Part shown: piece after piece, positions 32,718 to 41,769 of the stretch
How the letters are laid out: each line of letters starts with the position of its first letter
Position numbering within the stretch: the first letter of the stretch is position 1
DNA from: Desulfobacterales bacterium
GTDB taxonomy: Bacteria; Desulfobacterota; Desulfobulbia; Desulfobulbales; VMSU01
Assembly (NCBI GenBank): GCA_011330685.1
Contig: DRPV01000118.1
Coordinates: 1 to 42,361 of the forward strand
Direction: 5' to 3'
Length of the DNA: 42,361 nt
The notes under the pieces: generated by a model
Seen by the model: only the letters and a program-made list of their open reading frames with translations
Database searches by the model: none
Told to the model about the DNA's origin: nothing
Made by a program: the position numbers and the translations under genes

Positions 32718-33770
32718 ATGAATATAAATGACTGGCTTCCTGTCTTCACTCAGCATGATATTATAATTAAGAGATTTATTATCCTGGCCTGTTACGCCTT
32801 ATTGGCCAAGGCCGTTGATATCTTTATTAACCGGGTCTTAGGACGGCTGGTTAGATTGTCAAAGATGGAATTTGACGATGAGATTTTAGGGATTATCCAC
32901 AGCCCGATTTATTGGACGGTATTCTGTCTTGGTATTCTGCACGCTGGTTCCATTGCCCCCCTGCCGCCGCCCTGGGAGATAGTGCTGCCTGGTGCCGCTA
33001 AATCTGTCATTGTGGTTATCTGGTCGGTTACCGCCCTGAAAATTATTCAGCTTACCCTGCGCCAGAAAACGCTGGAGACCTTGCTGCGCCGCCGGATTCC
33101 AGCCACCGCCTTTAATATTATCACCAAAATATTGCGGATTTTTCTTATTATTCTCGCGATAGCCTGGCTTCTCGGGGTCTGGCAGGTGGATCTTACCCCG
33201 TTCTTTGCCTCGGCTGGAATCGCGGGTATAGCCGTGGCTATGGCTGCCAAGGACTCTCTCGCTAATTTTTTCGGGGGGTTAAGTATATTCATGGACAATA
33301 TATTCAAGGAGGGAGACTATATCGTTCTTGATAGCGGTGAGCGGGGTGAGGTGATGGAGGTCGGTATGCGCTCAACCCGCATCAAGACCCGTGACGATAT
33401 TCTGATTACTATTCCTAATTCCATTTTAGCCAATACCAAAGTCATTAATGAGAGCGCCCCTATCCCCAGATTCAGAATAAAAATTCCGGTGGGAGTGGCC
33501 TATGGCAGCAACCCGGAGGTAGTGGGAGAACTTTTGCTGGGGGTGGCCGCCAGAAGTTCATTGGTGAGTAAGGCACCTGGCGTTGAATCGCGGGTACGTT
33601 TCAGGTCAATGGGGCCGTCCTCTCTTGATTTTGAACTGCTCTGCTGGGTGGATGATCCCCGTGACAAGGGCAAGGCGGCTCATAAACTTCTGACTGCCAT
33701 TTACCAGGCTTTGACTGAGGCCGGAATCAGTATTCCTTTTCCCCAAATGGATGTGCATATCATAAACTGA
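32718..33770 (+). CDS. MscS family mechanosensitive ion channel
   Basis: 350 residues. Inner-membrane channel opened by tension during osmotic downshock. Several N-terminal membrane segments (FIILACYALLAKAVDIFI; IYWTVFCLGILHAG; VIVVIWSVTALKII; IFLIILAIAWLLGVW), then the pore-lining TM3 region (ASAGIAGIAVAMAAKDSLANFFGGLSIF), the beta domain (FKEGDYIVLDSGERGEVMEVGMRSTRIKT and ITIPNSILANTKVIN) and a C-terminal alpha/beta domain. The length is normal for a mid-size MscS. It stands alone between tatA and the wsp operon. Role inferred from family only. Confidence 0.94.
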   Translation: MNINDWLPVFTQHDIIIKRFIILACYALLAKAVDIFINRVLGRLVRLSKMEFDDEILGIIHSPIYWTVFCLGILHAGSIAPLPPPWEIVLPGAAKSVIVVIWSVTALKIIQLTLRQKTLETLLRRRIPATAFNIITKILRIFLIILAIAWLLGVWQVDLTPFFASAGIAGIAVAMAAKDSLANFFGGLSIFMDNIFKEGDYIVLDSGERGEVMEVGMRSTRIKTRDDILITIPNSILANTKVINESAPIPRFRIKIPVGVAYGSNPEVVGELLLGVAARSSLVSKAPGVESRVRFRSMGPSSLDFELLCWVDDPRDKGKAAHKLLTAIYQALTEAGISIPFPQMDVHIIN

Positions 33771-33933
33771 TAATTTCATCATGATAATCAACAATATTAC
33801 GGGTACCAACTAAAAAATATATATCTCCTTGCTTTTTCGCTCTTTCTATTCGTATAATTTTGTAATTGAGGCAGCGGCCTGGTTCCCGTCAGCGGCCAGC
33901 GGTGTTCTTTATTAAAAACGAGGTGGTATTATA

Positions 33934-35583
33934 ATGTTTAAATCTATTAGTGTCAGCAGTCGTCTTATTATCGTTACCTGTCTCTTGTTAAGCTTTGCCC
34001 TGGGTACCGGACTCATGGGTTTGAAGGGCATGCGGGACAATAACCTTGTTTTGTCCTCGGTTTATAAGTATGAGCTCAGCCCCTTGAACGACCTGCGGGC
34101 TTTAGATATTCTCGCGCATAACGGCCTGGTACGGCCCGTTGATCGGCTGCTTTTTAAGCAGATCAGCTGGGATCAATGTCTGATAAGGGTCAATAAAAGC
34201 ATTCACGAGATGAATAAGCGCTGGCGTTCTCTGCGGCAAATCAAGATAACGGATGCTGATTGGCTTAAGGATCTTATTCCGCTGGCCAATCTTTCAAAAC
34301 AGGCCCTTGACCGCCTGTCCGTTATCCTGCAGGATCAGGATCGTGCCAAACTGGATGTTTTCTCGGATAAGGTGCTGGTTCCATTGGCTGACCGGTATTC
34401 CGAGGTAACGGAAAGTTTGACGCAAAACCGACTAACGGCCATGAATAGGCAGTATCAAGAGGCCCAGCGCCATTACCAGTGGGCTCGTAATGTCTTTATT
34501 CTGTCGTTAATCCTTGGGGCCGTGATTGCCGGGATTATGATTTTTATGCTTATCAGCAGTATTAATAAACCATTAGTTGAGATGGCCAGGGCCGTGAAAA
34601 GGTTGATGAATGGTGATTTCAGCCATCGCCTGTCCTATGACGGTGATGATGAATTCGGAATCTTGATTAAAGGGTTTAACAAAACGATGGATGACCTTGG
34701 CAGCTTGATTGCCACCGTTGAAAAGTCAGGCATTCAGGTGACAAGCTCCATTACCGAGATTGCCGCCTCGGCCAAGCAGCAGGAGGCAACGGTTAACGAG
34801 CATGCCGCTACCTCAAACGAGATTGCCGCCTCTACCACGGAGATTGCCGCCACCTCGGAGAATCTCATGGATACCATGTCCAAGGTCACGGATATGGTAC
34901 ACAATACCACCATGGCTGCTTCGCAAAGTCATAAGCGGGTACAGAATATTAATCGAATCATGAAGAAGATGGAAAACGCCGTGAATTCCATTGTCGGCAA
35001 GCTCTCCATCCTCAATGATAAGGCCGATAATATCGCTCTGGTTACCAAGACTATTAACAAAATTGCCGATCAGACCAATCTACTTTCGTTAAACGCCGCC
35101 ATTGAGGCGGAAAAGGCCGGCGAGTACGGCGCCGGTTTCTCGGTGGTCTCCTCGGAGATAAGGCGGCTGGCCGATCAGACGGCGGTGGCCACCTTTGATA
35201 TAGAGCAGACGGTAAACGAGGTGCAGGCGGCAGTTAACAGCGGGGTGATGAGTATCGAGAAATTTGCCGATAATGTTCATCGTGGTTTCTCCGATATCCA
35301 GATAAGCTCCAATCAGATATCTGAAGTCATCAGTCAGGTTGAGGCCCTGCGGCCCCCCATTGAGACGGTGAATGAGGGAATTGAGGCCCAGTTTATGGGA
35401 GCTAAGCAGATCAGCGAGGCCGTTGGGCAGTTAAATGAGGCGGCTCAGCAGATCGCCGAGACGGTGGGGCAGAGCAGCTCTGCCATTGAGCAGTTAAGTA
35501 TGGCCACTGACACCCTGCGCAACAGCGTCTCACAATTCAATCTCAAGGGCGGCTCACCGCCGCCTGATTCGTCTGTCTCCTGA
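33934..35583 (+). CDS. wspA: Wsp-type methyl-accepting chemotaxis receptor (WspA-like)
   Basis: 549 residues, close to Pseudomonas WspA. TM1 ([20 protein letters not shown]), a periplasmic helical-bundle-like domain (about 30-185), TM2 ([20 protein letters not shown]), HAMP ([20 protein letters not shown]), and the signalling domain with tip [23 protein letters not shown] and paired methylation-type repeats. In Pseudomonas WspA senses surface contact and drives WspE. It is the first gene of a seven-gene operon whose order matches wspABCDEFR; GAGGTGG precedes the ATG. The name follows from gene order; the stimulus here is unknown. Confidence 0.88.
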   Translation: MFKSISVSSRLIIVTCLLLSFALGTGLMGLKGMRDNNLVLSSVYKYELSPLNDLRALDILAHNGLVRPVDRLLFKQISWDQCLIRVNKSIHEMNKRWRSLRQIKITDADWLKDLIPLANLSKQALDRLSVILQDQDRAKLDVFSDKVLVPLADRYSEVTESLTQNRLTAMNRQYQEAQRHYQWARNVFILSLILGAVIAGIMIFMLISSINKPLVEMARAVKRLMNGDFSHRLSYDGDDEFGILIKGFNKTMDDLGSLIATVEKSGIQVTSSITEIAASAKQQEATVNEHAATSNEIAASTTEIAATSENLMDTMSKVTDMVHNTTMAASQSHKRVQNINRIMKKMENAVNSIVGKLSILNDKADNIALVTKTINKIADQTNLLSLNAAIEAEKAGEYGAGFSVVSSEIRRLADQTAVATFDIEQTVNEVQAAVNSGVMSIEKFADNVHRGFSDIQISSNQISEVISQVEALRPPIETVNEGIEAQFMGAKQISEAVGQLNEAAQQIAETVGQSSSAIEQLSMATDTLRNSVSQFNLKGGSPPPDSSVS

Positions 35584-35585
35584 AA

Positions 35586-36056
35586 ATGCTGCTGGTCTTA
35601 TTCAATATAGGGGTAGAGCGTTTTGCCCTTTCCTGCCATGCCGTGGTGGAAATTTTACCTTTTCTGCGCCTCAAGGAGGCCTCACCCCGTTGCGAAGAGA
35701 TAAGCGGTTTGATAAATTACCGGGGCCGGCCGCTACCGGTTCTGGATCTGCGAAGGCATTTTGCCGGCTCTCCCTGCTGCCAAGGTCTGAGCAGCAGAAT
35801 TATTGTCGTTAATTATCAGGATGAGCGGGCTTTGGGCCGCCGGGAGAGATATCTGGGGCTGTTGGCGGAGAAGGTCACCGAAACGGTCGTGGCGGCAGAT
35901 GAATTGTTAGAGGCCTGTCTCCAGCGCGCGGCTGGAGAATTAAAGGCCAAACATTACTTAGACGCCAATCTCGTGGGTCGGGAGCTGGTGCAGTGGTTTG
36001 ATCCCCAGGCGGAGATATTGGCCATTCTTGGTGATCGGCTGGATCTGCTGCCATGA
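35586..36056 (+). CDS. wspB: CheW-like coupling protein (WspB-like)
   Basis: 156 residues. A CheW domain: LVLFNIGVERFALSCHAVVEILP, ISGLINYRGRPLPVLDLRRHF, YLGLLAEKVTETV. It couples receptor to histidine kinase. It starts 2 bp after wspA and its stop overlaps wspC by 4 bp. One of two CheW-type proteins in the operon, as in Wsp systems. Confidence 0.9.
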   Translation: MLLVLFNIGVERFALSCHAVVEILPFLRLKEASPRCEEISGLINYRGRPLPVLDLRRHFAGSPCCQGLSSRIIVVNYQDERALGRRERYLGLLAEKVTETVVAADELLEACLQRAAGELKAKHYLDANLVGRELVQWFDPQAEILAILGDRLDLLP

Positions 36057-37255
36057 CCAAAAGCAGTCATAATATTCTGGAGGATAAATTACGGCGGGCC
36101 ATGGGGATTGATTTACAGACCGTGGGTCATAATTCTCTCCGCAACGCGATTGCCAGGCGTATGCGGGTTCTTGGTATAAAAGAGAGACGGCAGTATTACG
36201 AATTGACCGACCGCAGCGCGGCAGAGTTAAATGAATTAATTGATGAGGTAGCTGTTAATGAGACTTGGTTCTTTCGGGATAATACGCCATTTTTGGTTCT
36301 GCAGCGTTACGCCCGCAATTGGTTGAAGAGGGGCCGGGGGTCATGTCTAAGGATATTAAGCGTCCCCTGCGCCAGCGGTGAGGAGCCATATTCCATCGCT
36401 ATTGCCCTGCTGGAGGCCGGGGTTAATGGTCTGTTGTTCAAAATTGATGCCATAGACATCAGTTATCGGGCTCTGCGTCTGGCCCGCCGGGGTATTTACG
36501 GCCGTAATTCCTTCCGGGGCCGCAATAATTTTTTTCAGCGGAAATATTTTCAAAAAACCAAGGCCGGTTATGTAATTGCCAAACATATAAGGCATCCGGT
36601 TAATTTTGTGCGGGCTAATATTTTAGATACCAATCTCCCCATTTTAAACAATCGCTATGATATTATATTCTGCCGTAATTTATTAATTTATCTTGATAAA
36701 GATAATCAAAAACTGGTGGTGTCAATCCTGGATAAACTGCTGGTTCCCGAGGGCCTGATTTTTACGGGTCATGCCGAGCCGGGGGCCTTTGCCGACAGCG
36801 TTTTTATTCCGGCACCCTATCCAAAGGCCTTTGCCCTGACCAGGCGGAGTGCTACGGACTGTAAACCTGATCAGCTTAGTTGTGACCGGCAGGTCTTTCC
36901 GCCTCCTCTGCCGGTTCAGCCGTTATGGTTCACGGAGTTAGATGCTGTTCGAGATCTGGCCGATACCGGTCAGCATGAGGAGGCCATGGAGTGTTGTGAA
37001 CAATATATCCGTCGGCACGGCCCGGATAAGGAGGCCTATTTTCTCATGGGGATGATTCTGGCGGATATGGATGAACCCCGGTTAGCCATTCGTATGCTGA
37101 AGAAGGCCGTATATCTTGATCCTGATCTTGTTAAGGCCATTGACATGTTAGCCCTTCTTTACAAGGGGCTTGGAGATGATAACAATTACCGGGTTTTTAA
37201 ACAGCGGGCTCAGCGGGTCACGGCCCGTAATCAGTCTGCCGGGAAGGGTAAGTGA
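36053..37255 (+). CDS. wspC: CheR methyltransferase with TPR repeats (WspC-like)
   Basis: 400 residues. SAM-dependent glutamate O-methyltransferase that adapts the receptor. N-terminal CheR helical domain, then VNETWFFRDNTPF, the SAM motif LSVPCASGEEPYSIAIALL, DAIDISYRALRLAR and YDIIFCRNLLIYLD. The C-terminal 120 residues contain tetratricopeptide-like repeats (LADTGQHEEAMECCEQYIRRHGPD; AYFLMGMILADMDEPRLAIRMLKKAVYLDPD), as in WspC. ATGA overlap with wspB. Confidence 0.93.
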   Translation: MTKSSHNILEDKLRRAMGIDLQTVGHNSLRNAIARRMRVLGIKERRQYYELTDRSAAELNELIDEVAVNETWFFRDNTPFLVLQRYARNWLKRGRGSCLRILSVPCASGEEPYSIAIALLEAGVNGLLFKIDAIDISYRALRLARRGIYGRNSFRGRNNFFQRKYFQKTKAGYVIAKHIRHPVNFVRANILDTNLPILNNRYDIIFCRNLLIYLDKDNQKLVVSILDKLLVPEGLIFTGHAEPGAFADSVFIPAPYPKAFALTRRSATDCKPDQLSCDRQVFPPPLPVQPLWFTELDAVRDLADTGQHEEAMECCEQYIRRHGPDKEAYFLMGMILADMDEPRLAIRMLKKAVYLDPDLVKAIDMLALLYKGLGDDNNYRVFKQRAQRVTARNQSAGKGK

Positions 37256-37262
37256 GTGAGAT

Positions 37263-37928
37263 ATGCCTGAACGTGATATAGATGATTGCTGGAACCGCAT
37301 TGGCGAGCGGGCGGATAAAAAAATCCGCTGTCACCGTTTAAAGGAGTTATTTCTCTGCCGCAACTGCCCGCATTTTATTGCCGCGGCCCGGCTCCTCCTT
37401 GACCGGCCCCTGCCGGATGAATATCAGGCTCAACTCACTGAGGAATATGAGCAGCCAATTGCCAAGCCGTTAAAACACGGCAAAACCACCTTTGTATTCA
37501 GGGCTGGATATGAATGGCTGGGACTGCGGGCCTCGCTGATTAACGAGGTGGTGAATATGGGCCCCATACACTCCATACCTCACAAGAGCAGCCGCATATT
37601 CAGGGGGATTGTTAATGTTCGGGGTCGTCTTGAAATATGTGTGTCCGTGGGTGGGGTACTGCGTTTGGAACCTGCTTCCCAACCCCCCAGAGCGGCCTCG
37701 CCGGAGCGCCTTGTAGTGGTGGTCAAGGGAGGGCGGAGTGTGGTTTTTCCGGTGAGTGAGGTTCTGGGGCCGGTACAATACGAGCAAGATGATATTTTGC
37801 CCCTGCCCATTACCATATCAGGCTCTAAGGCCGTTTATACAAAGGGTATTCTCCATTATGATGACAAGGAAATAGGTCTTCTTGACGATGTTTTGCTTTT
37901 TCGTATTTTGATCAGGAATCTGGCATGA
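37263..37928 (+). CDS. wspD: CheW-like protein with N-terminal cysteine cluster (WspD-like)
   Basis: 221 residues. The N-terminal stretch has C9, C23, C32 and C35 (DDCWNRIGE, IRCHRL, FLCRNCPHF), a feature of WspD that could bind a metal. The rest is a CheW domain (KTTFVFRAGYEWLGLRASLI, FRGIVNVRGRLEICVSV, KGGRSVVFPVSEVLG). It is the second coupling protein of the Wsp pathway. ATGA overlap with wspE. Confidence 0.9.
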   Translation: MPERDIDDCWNRIGERADKKIRCHRLKELFLCRNCPHFIAAARLLLDRPLPDEYQAQLTEEYEQPIAKPLKHGKTTFVFRAGYEWLGLRASLINEVVNMGPIHSIPHKSSRIFRGIVNVRGRLEICVSVGGVLRLEPASQPPRAASPERLVVVVKGGRSVVFPVSEVLGPVQYEQDDILPLPITISGSKAVYTKGILHYDDKEIGLLDDVLLFRILIRNLA

Positions 37929-40609
37929 GCGCCGCTGAGAACTTAAACGATATATCGCTCCTTGATCTCTTTCTGATGGAATGCTGCCATCAATGTGAGA
38001 TATTAAACGAGCAACTGGCTCTGTTGAAGAATAATACTAATCCTCAGGCTGATTTCAGTGCCATGCAAAGGGCATTGCACTCAGTCAAGGGTGCCGCCCG
38101 GATAATCGATCTTAGTCTGATTATTGAGTTGACTCAAGCCCTGGAGAATGTTTTTCGACGACAATGGGGATCGGTGATTCCCTGGAATATTATTGAGGCA
38201 GCGGTTGATGAATTAAATATTTTAAGCCGTCTGCCGGGAGACAGCCTGCGCCTCAAGGTCAAAGAGCGGCACGATATTATCCGTCAGTTGATTAAAAATC
38301 TTGGCGAAGAGCTGGAGACGGAAGAGCCGAAGGTGAGTTCTGCCGCTGATATTGAAAATCAGACGGTTGAGCCGGGGGCGGAAACGCTGCCGCCCCTGTC
38401 CGCGGATCTCTTTGATATCTTCAGGCAGGATGCCGGTCAGCATCTAAGCCTGCTAAGTGAGAATATCCTTAAATTAGAGCGTAATCCCCAGGACAGTCTG
38501 TTACTGACTGAGGGTATGCGGGCAGTTCATTCTATTAAGGGCGCGGCCCGTATCATCGAGCTGCATGATATTGTCGGTCTTACGCACGCCATGGAGGATG
38601 TGCTGGTCAGGATACAGAATAACTCCAACTCCATGCCCCATTCCACCATTGATGTTCTGCTGGGGGCCTGTGATCTGCTGCAGGCACTGATCAACAGTCG
38701 AGCCGGTGAGGTCGATCAATGGCTCACCGGGAACAGGGCAGTAGTGGCGGCCTCCATTAAGCGTCTAAAAGACGAGAGCGCCGGAACCACTGCCGGGCCG
38801 CTACCCGCATTGCAAATTCAGAGCGCTGAAGAGAACGAGACGACCAGCAAGGCCCAGAGTTTAAGGGTGTCGGCCCAGGGCATGGACAGGTTGATGAATC
38901 TGGCTGGAGAGGCCATAATCGAGGCCGACTGGCTGCCGTCAATGTTGACTAATGCCCTGCGCTGGCAGCAGAAGGAAAAGGAAATATGGGCAGCTGTTTC
39001 CGGTATCCGTAAACATCTGCAGGAGCAGGGGATGCCGCAATATCTTGAAGATTCATTCAGCTATCTGCATGATAAGATAAAGTTATGCTCTCATTTAGCC
39101 AATATCAGTCTAACGGATATTGACGATCATGTGCAAAACGCCGCGACTATTTCTCATCGTCTGCGTCAGGAGGTCGTGAATAACCGGATGCAGCCTTTGG
39201 CGGACGGCACCAGGGGGCTGCCGCGTCTCGTCCGTGATTTGAGTCTTAAGCAGGGGAAAAATATCCGCTTTACGATAACCGGGGCGGAGACCATGGTGGA
39301 TAGAGACATTCTGGAGAAATTAGAGGCCCCGCTTACCCACCTCATTACTAATGCTGTGGATCATGGCATTGAAAGCCCTGAGGAGCGGCAGCGGGCGGCT
39401 AAACCTCCTGAGGCGGTGGTGAGTATCAGTGCCAGGCATATGCATGGCAGACTCTATATAACTATTGCTGACGACGGGCGGGGGATTGATCTTCCTGCTC
39501 TGCGTCGCAGGATTGTTGATAAACGCCTGGTTTCAGAACAGGTAGCGGCGGAGCTTAGTGAGGCCGAATTGCTGGAATTTGTTTTTCTGCCTAATTTCAG
39601 CACCAGGGAAATGCCGAATCAGACCTCTGGACGCGGTGTGGGACTGGATGTGGTACGTAATATAATTACCCAGGTCAGGGGCAGCGTTGATCTTACCTCT
39701 ATCCCAGGTTATGGATGCTGTTTTGAGCTCTGTCTACCCCTGACCCTCTCTATTATCCGAGCTCTTATTGTCGAAATAAATAATGAACCTTATGCCGTTC
39801 CCCTGGTTAATATTGATCACACGATTCGTCTCAAACGCTCTGAAATTAAGGCCATGGAGGGGCGGCGTTATATAATCTCCCATGAAAAACGGGTGGGCAT
39901 TATTGCCGCCCAGCAGGTCTTGGATCTTGATGATAACGGGCTGGAAGCGGATCCGATCTCCATTATTGTTCTGGAGAACGAGCATAAGCCCTACGGGCTT
40001 ATCGTCGATGAACTTCAGGGAATTCGTGATCTTGTGGTGCAGTCTTTAAATGACCGGCTGGGCAAGCTCCGCAGCATCAGCGCCGCGGCGGTGGCTCCAG
40101 ACGGCACACCGATTTTGATCCTGGATGTTATGGACTTGATTAATACGATGGATCATATGATATCCGGCAATCGTTTGCGGCGGGTGGAGAGCGGCAGTGA
40201 GACAAGCGGTAAGCAGCGCAAGAGGGTTTTGGTCGTGGATGATTCAGCCACGGTGCGTGAGGTGGAACGTACCATCCTGGCTCGGCACGGCTTTCTGGTA
40301 GATACGGCTGATGACGGGCTGCAGGCCTGGAATAATGTCAGGGAGAAAGATTATCAACTGGTGATTACCGATGTGGATATGCCCAATATGGATGGTATTG
40401 AGCTGCTGTCTCAGATTCGGGAACAGGCGGAACTGGAAGACCTGCCGGTGATAATTGTCTCTTATAAAGACCGGGAAGAGGACAGACAGCGTGGTCTGAC
40501 CGTGGGTGCGGATTATTATCTCACCAAGGGCAGTTTCAGTAATCAGAGGTTTATTGAGGCGGTGGAGGATCTAATCGGCGCTGCCGATGATATCGAAGAG
40601 CCCGCCTGA
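37925..40609 (+). CDS. wspE: Hybrid CheA-type kinase with two Hpt domains and receiver (WspE-like)
   Basis: 894 residues, longer than the Pseudomonas protein as I recall it. Hpt 1 with H52 (ALHSVKGAARII), Hpt 2 with H202 (AVHSIKGAARIIEL), a linker, dimerisation region, HATPase (TNAVDHGIES, ADDGRGIDLPAL, GRGVGLDVV), a CheW-like domain (LTLSIIRALIVEINNEPYAVPL) and a C-terminal receiver (VLVVDDSATVREVER, phospho-Asp in LVITDVDMPNMDG). It autophosphorylates and should pass phosphate to WspR and WspF. Two Hpt domains suggest an internal duplication. An inserted repeat element follows the stop. Confidence 0.93.
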   Translation: MSAAENLNDISLLDLFLMECCHQCEILNEQLALLKNNTNPQADFSAMQRALHSVKGAARIIDLSLIIELTQALENVFRRQWGSVIPWNIIEAAVDELNILSRLPGDSLRLKVKERHDIIRQLIKNLGEELETEEPKVSSAADIENQTVEPGAETLPPLSADLFDIFRQDAGQHLSLLSENILKLERNPQDSLLLTEGMRAVHSIKGAARIIELHDIVGLTHAMEDVLVRIQNNSNSMPHSTIDVLLGACDLLQALINSRAGEVDQWLTGNRAVVAASIKRLKDESAGTTAGPLPALQIQSAEENETTSKAQSLRVSAQGMDRLMNLAGEAIIEADWLPSMLTNALRWQQKEKEIWAAVSGIRKHLQEQGMPQYLEDSFSYLHDKIKLCSHLANISLTDIDDHVQNAATISHRLRQEVVNNRMQPLADGTRGLPRLVRDLSLKQGKNIRFTITGAETMVDRDILEKLEAPLTHLITNAVDHGIESPEERQRAAKPPEAVVSISARHMHGRLYITIADDGRGIDLPALRRRIVDKRLVSEQVAAELSEAELLEFVFLPNFSTREMPNQTSGRGVGLDVVRNIITQVRGSVDLTSIPGYGCCFELCLPLTLSIIRALIVEINNEPYAVPLVNIDHTIRLKRSEIKAMEGRRYIISHEKRVGIIAAQQVLDLDDNGLEADPISIIVLENEHKPYGLIVDELQGIRDLVVQSLNDRLGKLRSISAAAVAPDGTPILILDVMDLINTMDHMISGNRLRRVESGSETSGKQRKRVLVVDDSATVREVERTILARHGFLVDTADDGLQAWNNVREKDYQLVITDVDMPNMDGIELLSQIREQAELEDLPVIIVSYKDREEDRQRGLTVGADYYLTKGSFSNQRFIEAVEDLIGAADDIEEPA

Positions 40610-40621
40610 AACAACAGGGTC

Positions 40622-40735
40622 AATATTGATGCTCTGGTAAAAAGTCCACATTTGGCAATTTTACCATAGGTAACCCCTTGAAATCATTAGGGGGCAGAAT
40701 TAGATCTTTCGACTTTTTACGATAGCATCAATATT
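40622..40735. mobile_element. MITE-like element between wspE and wspF
   Basis: Terminal inverted repeats: 40622-40646 (AATATTGATGCTCTGGTAAA...) and the reverse complement of 40711-40735 match at 23 of 25 positions. The 64-bp interior has a CCCCTT/AGGGGG stem and no ORF. The perfect 10-bp arms GTAAAAAGTC / GACTTTTTAC allow a cruciform. No transposase is present, so it would depend on one elsewhere. No clear target-site duplication was identified. Confidence 0.7.
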
Positions 40736-40752
40736 AATAATGAGGGAGCTAT

Positions 40753-41769
40753 TTGAAGATAGGTATTGTTAATGATTCCATGATGGCGGCCGAGGTTCTG
40801 CGCCGCGTTGTGGAAGCGGAACCCAGCCTTGAGGTTATGTGGATGGCTGAGGACGGATTTCAGGCGGTGCGGAATTGCCGGGAATCACGCCCCGATTTGA
40901 TCTTGATGGATTTACTTATGCCGGTTATGGACGGAGTAGAGGCCACCCGCCGGATAACGCGGGATACGCCCTGCGCTATTCTCATTGTTACCTCTTCGGT
41001 TAACGACAATGCCTCTTTAGTCTTTGAAGCTATGGGGGCCGGGGCCATGGATGCGGTTGCTACGCCGGTGCTTGGTGACAGTGGAAACGGCAGGGAGGTG
41101 GCTGATTTATTGCATAAGATCAGAATAATCGCCCGTTTGATTAATTGTCCATTAGAGCTTATCTCTACAGAGGACAGGAGGGGACGGAAAGATGAAGCTG
41201 CTGACCAACTGGTGGTTATCGGTGCTTCCACCGGAGGCCCTCCGGCCTTGGCTGCTATTTTGGCGGATTTGCCTTGTTCTTGTAATGTTCCGGTGGTGGT
41301 GATTCAACATATGGATAAAAAATTTACCCCCGGTCTGGTTAATTGGCTCAATCAACAGATCGATCTGCCGGTTCAGTTGATTAACGAGGGTGATATGCCC
41401 CAAAAAGGGGTTGTTATGCTGCCCAATACCAATGTGCATCTGCAGATGACGAGGCAGGGGCGTTTCAGCTATTCTATTGAACCTGAGGAAAATTTTTATC
41501 ACCCCTCGGTGGATGTATTTTTCGAGACCCTCGCTGCTCACTGGCAGGGTAAAATTATCGCCGCTCTGCTCACCGGTATGGGGCGTGACGGGGCACGCGG
41601 CCTGCTGACGATTAAAAACAGGGGCGGCTATACCATCGCTCAGGACAGGGAAAGCTCGGTGGTCTATGGAATGCCCAAGGCGGCGGCGGAAATTGATGCC
41701 GCCCGCGAGATTCTGCCCATGAAGGAGATCGGCAGCCGGATACTACAATTGTTAGCCAACAGACCTTGA
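40753..41769 (+). CDS. wspF: CheB-type methylesterase response regulator (WspF-like)
   Basis: 338 residues. Receiver domain (MKIGIVNDSMMAAEVL, phospho-Asp D53 in LILMDLLMPVMDG), then the methylesterase domain with Ser159 (VIGASTGGPPALA), His186 (VVIQHMDKKFTPG) and the Asp motif in LLTGMGRDGARGL. It removes receptor methyl groups and so dampens the pathway. The start is TTG 40753 with a strong GAGGGAG; no in-frame ATG exists near the receiver N-terminus. Its TGA overlaps the presumed TTG of wspR. Confidence 0.93.
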   Translation: MKIGIVNDSMMAAEVLRRVVEAEPSLEVMWMAEDGFQAVRNCRESRPDLILMDLLMPVMDGVEATRRITRDTPCAILIVTSSVNDNASLVFEAMGAGAMDAVATPVLGDSGNGREVADLLHKIRIIARLINCPLELISTEDRRGRKDEAADQLVVIGASTGGPPALAAILADLPCSCNVPVVVIQHMDKKFTPGLVNWLNQQIDLPVQLINEGDMPQKGVVMLPNTNVHLQMTRQGRFSYSIEPEENFYHPSVDVFFETLAAHWQGKIIAALLTGMGRDGARGLLTIKNRGGYTIAQDRESSVVYGMPKAAAEIDAAREILPMKEIGSRILQLLANRP

